Of a DNA stretch of 10,240 nucleotides, positions 6,658 through 10,240 are shown one piece after another (positions within the stretch are counted from its first letter, which is position 1; every line of letters begins with the position of its first letter). Made by a program: the position numbers and the translations under genes. The stretch spans positions 1 to 10,240 of the forward strand of contig JALVLL010000169.1 in NCBI GenBank assembly GCA_027027485.1. The letters run 5' to 3'. The DNA is from Candidatus Bipolaricaulota bacterium (GTDB taxonomy: Bacteria > Bipolaricaulota > Bipolaricaulia > Bipolaricaulales > Bipolaricaulaceae). The notes under the pieces were generated by a model, which did no database searches, was not told the origin of the DNA, and saw only the letters and a list, made by a program, of their open reading frames with translations.

Positions 6658-7752
6658 TCAAACACCTCCTTGAGATACTTGTTGTCCTGGGGATTCCCTT
6701 CGCTTCGGTTCCTTCCCTGCTCTCACCTCCTCCCGTGTGGTGCCGCCGCTTGAGGCCCGGACAACCAGCTCCCCGGGGATCAGGATCGGCCGTCCGGGGT
6801 CCTCCCCCTCTATGCTCCGGATGAGGAGCTTTGCGGCCCAGTACCCGAGCCAATAACTGTGGAGGTCGATGGCGGTCAAAGGCGGGATGAAGTAACGGGT
6901 AAGCTCGGTGTCCTCCACACATACCACCGCCACATCCTCCGGAACCGAGAGCCCCAAGTCCCTTAAGGCCCGGATGGCGCCCACGGCGTGGATACCGCTG
7001 GTGGCGAAGATGGCGCTGAAGGCGTGACGGGGGGCTTTCTCCAGGACGGTACGGTACACGGCCTCCTCGCTCTGCTCTACGTACCAGACGAGCTCCTCCG
7101 AGAAACCGATGCCGGCCTCCCGCAGGGCCGCCTGGTAACCGAGGAGCCGGTCCTGGCAGTGGGTGAAGCGGGAAGGGCCCGAGAGGAAGACGATCCTCCG
7201 GTGTCCGAGGCCGATGAGGTGCTGTGTTCCCAGGCGGCCGATCGCCACGTTGTCGTTGTCCACGTAAAGGGCGCCGTCCCGGGGCGGCCTCCCCACGAAG
7301 ACATAGGGGATATGGCGCCCCTCCAGGAGCTTGAGATAGGGGGAAGCGAGGGATGGGTTGGTGATCACGAGCCCATCGAGGCTGCGGCGCTGCAGGGCCT
7401 TTCGCATCCGCTCGAGGACCTCCTCCTCGGTCTCGGAGACGAGGAGGAAGACGCTGTAATCGTATTCGGCCGCGGCCTGATGCATTCCCTGGATGAGGCG
7501 CATGAAGAAACCGGAAGAGGAGAAGAGGTGTTCGATGGTGATGGGGTTTATGAGGCCGATGGTGCGGGTTCTCCCGTCGGCGAGGTTCTTGGCGGCGGCG
7601 TGGGGCTGGTAATTGAGCTCCAAGGCAGCTTTGAGGACCTTAGCCCTGGTCTCGGAACTCACCCCGGGCTTCCCGTTGAGGGCGAGCGAAGCGGTTGAAA
7701 CGGAAACACCCGCTTTCTTAGCCACATCCCGAATCGTTGGCTTCCGGTTCAT
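6658..7752 (-). CDS. LacI-family transcriptional regulator, first gene of the sugar operon
   Basis: A 364-residue LacI/GalR-family DNA-binding regulator. The N-terminal helix-turn-helix is TIRDVAKKAGVSVSTASLAL (6-25), followed by NGKPGVSSETRAKV (26-39) and a hinge YQPHAAAKNLADGRT (48-62) that keeps the leucine used for minor-groove insertion. The rest is the periplasmic-binding-protein-like effector domain, starting TIGLINP (64-70) and including GLVITNP and VPEDVAVVCVEDTELTRYFIPPLTAID near the C-terminus. After RASSGG the protein has a basic, polar tail of about 25 residues beyond the usual family end; that tail also encodes the ribosome binding site of the next gene. The start at ATG 7752 is fixed by the family N-terminus, yet there is no Shine-Dalgarno sequence, and the predicted transcript begins only 7-10 bases upstream. 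Being first in the operon with a palindrome at its own promoter, it probably represses itself and the operon until a sugar ligand binds. Confidence 0.96.
   Translation of the reverse strand: MNRKPTIRDVAKKAGVSVSTASLALNGKPGVSSETRAKVLKAALELNYQPHAAAKNLADGRTRTIGLINPITIEHLFSSSGFFMRLIQGMHQAAAEYDYSVFLLVSETEEEVLERMRKALQRRSLDGLVITNPSLASPYLKLLEGRHIPYVFVGRPPRDGALYVDNDNVAIGRLGTQHLIGLGHRRIVFLSGPSRFTHCQDRLLGYQAALREAGIGFSEELVWYVEQSEEAVYRTVLEKAPRHAFSAIFATSGIHAVGAIRALRDLGLSVPEDVAVVCVEDTELTRYFIPPLTAIDLHSYWLGYWAAKLLIRSIEGEDPGRPILIPGELVVRASSGGTTREEVRAGKEPKRRESPGQQVSQGGV
6663..6671 (-). promoter_or_regulatory. Very strong ribosome binding site of the binding-protein gene
   Basis: AAGGAGGTG, complementary to the 16S rRNA 3' end over nine bases, lies 8 bases before ATG 6654 and inside the last codons of the LacI-family gene. 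It fixes the start of the binding-protein gene and predicts high translation, in contrast with the regulator and first permease genes, which lack any such site. Confidence 0.85.
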
Positions 7753-7761
7753 TCGAACCGG
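7744..7761 (-). repeat. Second inverted repeat around the regulator start codon
   Basis: On the minus strand CCGGTTC, GAAT, GAACCGG forms a 7-base inverted repeat with a 4-base loop. It shares its first arm with the operator palindrome, so the CCGGTTC/GAACCGG half-site occurs three times over 7744-7765. In RNA the AU of the start codon lies in the loop and its G begins the second arm. It may be a chance consequence of the MNRK codons, an extra operator half-site, or a translation-control hairpin. Confidence 0.5.
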
Positions 7762-7765
7762 TTCG
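7754..7765. promoter_or_regulatory. Probable LacI-family operator palindrome
   Basis: CGAACCGGTTCG is a perfect 12-base palindrome with a central CpG, the form typical of LacI/GalR-family operators. It lies one base downstream of the -10 box and covers the predicted transcription start, one base before the regulator's ATG, so a bound repressor would block initiation. I found no second full copy in the window. The assignment to the adjacent regulator is by position and symmetry. Confidence 0.82.
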
Positions 7766-7766
7766 C

Positions 7767-7796
7767 ATTATAGGCCCGGAGGACCGCTGGCGTCAA
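7767..7796 (-). promoter_or_regulatory. Sigma70-type promoter of the sugar operon
   Basis: On the minus strand TTGACG (7796-7791) and a perfect TATAAT (7772-7767) are separated by 18 bases. This places the transcription start near 7762-7759, about 7-10 bases before the regulator ATG at 7752. The match is close to the bacterial housekeeping consensus and it is the only convincing promoter I see in the window. It should drive the regulator and, in view of the 3-base gap and the overlapping genes, the whole importer and hydrolase operon. Confidence 0.85.
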
Positions 7797-7849
7797 CCTC
7801 CTGCTACGTGCCTGAAGTGCACAGCCTCGCCGGCTACCATGGAAAGGAA

Positions 7850-9232
7850 ATGGGGACCTTTCAGCGGGTGCGGGAGGAGGTGAAGCAGAGGGGATTGCTT
7901 TCCCCGGGGGAGCGGGTGTTGGTGGCGGTCTCCGGTGGGCCTGACTCCATGTGTCTCCTTTACTGCCTCTGGTGGCTCCGGAGAGACTACGACCTCAAGC
8001 TCACCATCGCCCACCTCGATCACGGGATCCGCCCGGACACCGAAAAAGACCTCGAGGTAGTGCGCTGGGCCGCCGATGACCTCGGCCTCCCGCTAATCCA
8101 TGAGCGCTGGGATGTACCCGCCTTTGCCGAGGAAAGGAAGCTCAACCTGGAAGAGGCCGCCAGGATCGTGCGCCGAGAGTTTTTGGAGCGGGCCGCAAAG
8201 GATGTCGGCGCCACGAAGATTGCCCTGGGACATACCCGCACCGACCTCGCCGAGACCGTCCTCATGCACCTTTTGCGCGGGGCAGGGCCCGGGGGACTCA
8301 GGGGGATCCTCTTCGCTTCACCTCCCTATATCCGCCCCCTGCTCTGTGTCTCTCGGACCGAAACCCAGGGTTTCTGCCGCGAACACGACATCCCCTTCGT
8401 GATCGATCCCACCAACTTGGATACCCGTTACCTGCGCAACGCCATCCGCTTGGAGCTCCTCCCCTATCTTGAAAAGTTCGCGCCGGATCCCGAGGGGGCC
8501 CTGGCCCGCTCGGCCGAGCTCTGGGCCGAGGCGGAGGAATCCCTGGAGTGGGCCGCCTCCGAGGCCTTGGGTAAAGCGAGGCTAGATCAGGAGACCCTTT
8601 CGGTAAAACAACTCCTGGAACTCCCCAAGGGCTTGAGGGGACTTGTGGTACGGCGGATGGCCGCAGAGGTTCTGGGCACAGATAGAGGCATCGATCGCGT
8701 CCACATCGAGCAGGTGCTCCATATCCTCGAGAAGGAGGAGGGCCTCGCCATGGCCACCCTCCCCAAGGGCCTGGTGGTGGAGCGGTGGCGCGACAGGCTC
8801 CGCTTCCGCCTCGCTTCCCCCGAGAGCGGGCACCCCCTACCTGCAGGGGAGTGGGAGCTTCCCCTGGAGGGAGAACGGGAGATCCCCGAGCTCGGCTGGA
8901 GGTTCAGGCTTTCCCTGATCCCGCGGCCGCCGGACCTACGTCCCCCTTCCCGGTACGTAGCCTACATCGATCCCCGGAAGATCGTCCCGCCCCTTTACGT
9001 CCGCACCCGCCGCCCCGGGGACCGCATCCGCCCTTTGGGCTTTCCGAAACCGAAGAAGCTCAAGGACGTCCTCTCCGCAGCGGGGATCCACCCCGACGAG
9101 CGCGATCGCGTACCTCTCCTCTGTGATAAAAAGGGGATAATCTGGGCCGTGGGCGCTAGACTATCGGAGGACTACAAGGTGGAGGAGGACGCCACGGAGG
9201 TCCTTTTGGTGGAGGCGGAGAGGCTCCGATGA
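7850..9232 (+). CDS. tilS: tRNA(Ile)-lysidine synthetase TilS
   Basis: A 460-residue cytoplasmic enzyme that uses ATP and lysine to change C34 of the CAU-anticodon tRNA-Ile to lysidine, so that it reads AUA and is charged with isoleucine; normally essential. The N-terminal N-type ATP pyrophosphatase domain has the PP-loop SGGPDS (28-33), HLDHGIR (55-61), EEAARIVRREFLERAA (101-116), LGHTRTDLAET (126-136) and DPTNLDTRYLRNAIRLELLP (186-205). A middle substrate-binding helical region follows, and the C-terminal TilS domain is clear: LYVRTRRPGDRIRPLG (382-397), KKLKDVLSAAGI (402-413) and IIWAVGARLSEDYKV (430-444). I chose ATG 7850 because family members begin about 25 residues before the PP-loop; GGAAAGGAA stands directly upstream as a close ribosome binding site. 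The reading frame stays open further upstream, but that part is antisense to the LacI-family gene. No clear promoter was found. It overlaps the next gene by 4 bases. Confidence 0.97.
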   Translation: MGTFQRVREEVKQRGLLSPGERVLVAVSGGPDSMCLLYCLWWLRRDYDLKLTIAHLDHGIRPDTEKDLEVVRWAADDLGLPLIHERWDVPAFAEERKLNLEEAARIVRREFLERAAKDVGATKIALGHTRTDLAETVLMHLLRGAGPGGLRGILFASPPYIRPLLCVSRTETQGFCREHDIPFVIDPTNLDTRYLRNAIRLELLPYLEKFAPDPEGALARSAELWAEAEESLEWAASEALGKARLDQETLSVKQLLELPKGLRGLVVRRMAAEVLGTDRGIDRVHIEQVLHILEKEEGLAMATLPKGLVVERWRDRLRFRLASPESGHPLPAGEWELPLEGEREIPELGWRFRLSLIPRPPDLRPPSRYVAYIDPRKIVPPLYVRTRRPGDRIRPLGFPKPKKLKDVLSAAGIHPDERDRVPLLCDKKGIIWAVGARLSEDYKVEEDATEVLLVEAERLR

Positions 9233-10240
9233 TCACGCTTCTTGTGTTTCTCGCGACGATCCTTTTCCTGATCGGGGTCCATGAGCTCGGCCATTTCTTT
9301 GCGGCGAAGCTCTTCCGGGTATGGGTGGTGGAGTTCGCCATCGGCTTCGGCCCGGCGCTTCTGAGCTGGAAACGGGGGGAGACCAAGTATTCCCTCAGGG
9401 CGTTCCCCCTGGGGGGGTATGTGAAGCTCGCCGGGGAGGGGCTGGAGCTCGAGGAGGGAATCCCGTTCGAGCGGACCCTTCCGGGAAAGTCCCCCCTGGT
9501 GCGGGCGGCGGTGGCGCTGGCGGGCCCGGCCATGAACCTCGCGGCGGCGGTCCTCATCGCGTGGCTCGGGATCTTCGGCTTTGGGCTTCCGCAGCCCCAG
9601 GTGGCGGGGCTCGTCCCCGATGCTCCTGCCGCCCGTTACCTCGAAGTGGGCGATATCGTGCTCGAGCTCGGGGGAAGCCCGATCTGGGATTGGCGCGCGG
9701 GCTATCCCGAGCTGAGCAAGAGGATCCAGGAGATCGCCCCGGATCCGGTTCCCTTCGTGGTCCTGCGGGGAGAGGAAAGAGTTTCATTCGCGATTCCTCC
9801 CAAGTATCTCCCCGATGAAGGGCGCTACATCGTGGGCGCCTACTTCGCACCCCGAATCTTTACCACGGAGATAACGGCCTTGGAGCCGGGGAGTCCCCTG
9901 GAACGCGCGGGCCTTTGGCGCGGGGACGTGATCGTCGGTGCCTGTGAAAGGCAGGTCAGATCCTTCACGGAGCTCCTCGTTGCCCTGAGGGAAGGGTGCC
10001 GCGAGCTTTCGGTGCGTCGGGGAAGCGAGGAGTTGAATATCTCTCTTCCCGATAGGCCCTTGGAGGAGCTCCTGCAAGGGGTGAGTTTTAAACCCCTTCC
10101 GGCCTTCTACCGGCGTCCCCCATTGGATGTGAGCCTTGCCCTCGTGGGCCGGTGGTTCGCCGAGACCATGGCGGGGTTCAAGCGGGCGGTGGAGCTCCTT
10201 ATCCGCCGCCCCCGGGAGGCGGGGGAGATGGTCTCGGGGC
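9229..10240 (+). CDS. rseP: RseP-family site-2 protease (M50), C-terminus cut by window edge
   Basis: Intramembrane zinc metalloprotease that cuts anti-sigma factors or remnant signal peptides within the inner membrane. The 337 residues present show the first membrane segment with HELGH (18-22: zinc ligands H18 and H22, catalytic E19), the FGFGP-like FAIGFGPALLSW (36-47), the LGGYVKLAGE membrane-associated motif (61-70), and LAGPAMNLAAAVL (97-109) in the second membrane segment. Two PDZ domains follow, with core signatures VAGLVPDAPAARYLEVGDIV (125-144) and ITALEPGSPLERAGLWRGDV (215-234). The third zinc ligand in the LDG-type motif of the later membrane segment lies beyond the window. The ATG overlaps the tilS stop as ATGA with GGAGAGG upstream, so the two genes are translationally coupled. 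The family is often involved in envelope stress response; the substrate here is unknown. Confidence 0.95.
   Translation, partial: MITLLVFLATILFLIGVHELGHFFAAKLFRVWVVEFAIGFGPALLSWKRGETKYSLRAFPLGGYVKLAGEGLELEEGIPFERTLPGKSPLVRAAVALAGPAMNLAAAVLIAWLGIFGFGLPQPQVAGLVPDAPAARYLEVGDIVLELGGSPIWDWRAGYPELSKRIQEIAPDPVPFVVLRGEERVSFAIPPKYLPDEGRYIVGAYFAPRIFTTEITALEPGSPLERAGLWRGDVIVGACERQVRSFTELLVALREGCRELSVRRGSEELNISLPDRPLEELLQGVSFKPLPAFYRRPPLDVSLALVGRWFAETMAGFKRAVELLIRRPREAGEMVSG

Noticed and set aside
5386..6753. A 455-codon plus-strand open frame opposite the binding-protein gene
   Set aside because: It is antisense to a confidently identified gene, its translation is low-complexity (rich in H, G, L, E, D) with no recognisable motif, and such frames are expected from the strong GC bias at third codon positions.
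7613..7849. An N-terminal extension of TilS starting at 7613
   Set aside because: It would run antisense through the start of the LacI-family gene and its promoter and operator. TilS family length and the ribosome binding site support ATG 7850.
7766..7849. A plus-strand promoter for tilS in the divergent spacer
   Set aside because: I looked for paired -35 and -10 boxes reading towards tilS, but no pair with acceptable spacing was found. The CATTATAG stretch is the complement of the opposite promoter's -10 box.
7839..7883. A 14-codon reading frame beginning ATGGAAAGG that overlaps the tilS start
   Set aside because: It could be an upstream reading frame, but it has no clear ribosome binding site and nothing else supports it.

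Overview
The window is ordinary-looking bacterial chromosome: GC-rich, almost fully coding, with ATG/GTG starts, purine-rich ribosome binding sites and many 4-base gene overlaps. I see no insertion sequence, phage gene, CRISPR array, tRNA or rRNA. The sugar-binding protein has a signal peptide but no lipobox cysteine, which points to a diderm (Gram-negative-type) cell. The compact layout, GC richness and a near-leaderless regulator gene would suit a thermophilic or deep-branching lineage such as Bipolaricaulota/Acetothermia, but that placement is a weak guess.

Minus strand, 7796 down to 1: one long carbohydrate-uptake operon. In transcription order it holds a LacI-family regulator (7752-6658), a periplasmic solute-binding protein (6654-5275), two MalF/MalG-type permeases (5225-4302 and 4305-3466), a MalK/UgpC-type ATPase (3469-2396), a CehA/McbA-type PHP metallohydrolase (2399-960) and the N-terminal 321 residues of a GH38 alpha-mannosidase (963-1, running off the left edge). 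A clear sigma70-type promoter (TTGACG, 18 bases, TATAAT) sits directly upstream. A 12-base palindrome, CGAACCGGTTCG, lies between the -10 box and the regulator's ATG, as expected for an autoregulated LacI-type operon. A strong hairpin with a T-tract separates the binding-protein gene from the first permease gene and probably sets a high binding-protein to permease ratio. The last five genes are joined by four successive 4-base overlaps.

The proteins fit together as a pathway: the binding protein captures a glycoside in the periplasm, the two permeases and ATPase import it, GH38 removes an alpha-mannosyl residue, and the PHP enzyme hydrolyses another bond in the same substrate or its aglycone. 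The substrate cannot be read from the sequence. Mannosylglycerate or another alpha-mannosylated solute is one possibility.

Plus strand, 7850 to 10240: a divergent housekeeping pair, tilS (tRNA-Ile lysidine synthetase) followed by a 4-base-overlapping RseP-type site-2 protease gene cut by the right edge. The 97-base divergent spacer (7753-7849) holds the sugar-operon promoter and operator; I could not identify a tilS promoter in it.

The most notable points are the architecture of the regulator's start (promoter, operator and start-codon hairpin within about 50 bases) and the co-transcription of a CehA/McbA-type PHP hydrolase with an alpha-mannosidase and a sugar importer. I do not see a wholly new kind of system here.
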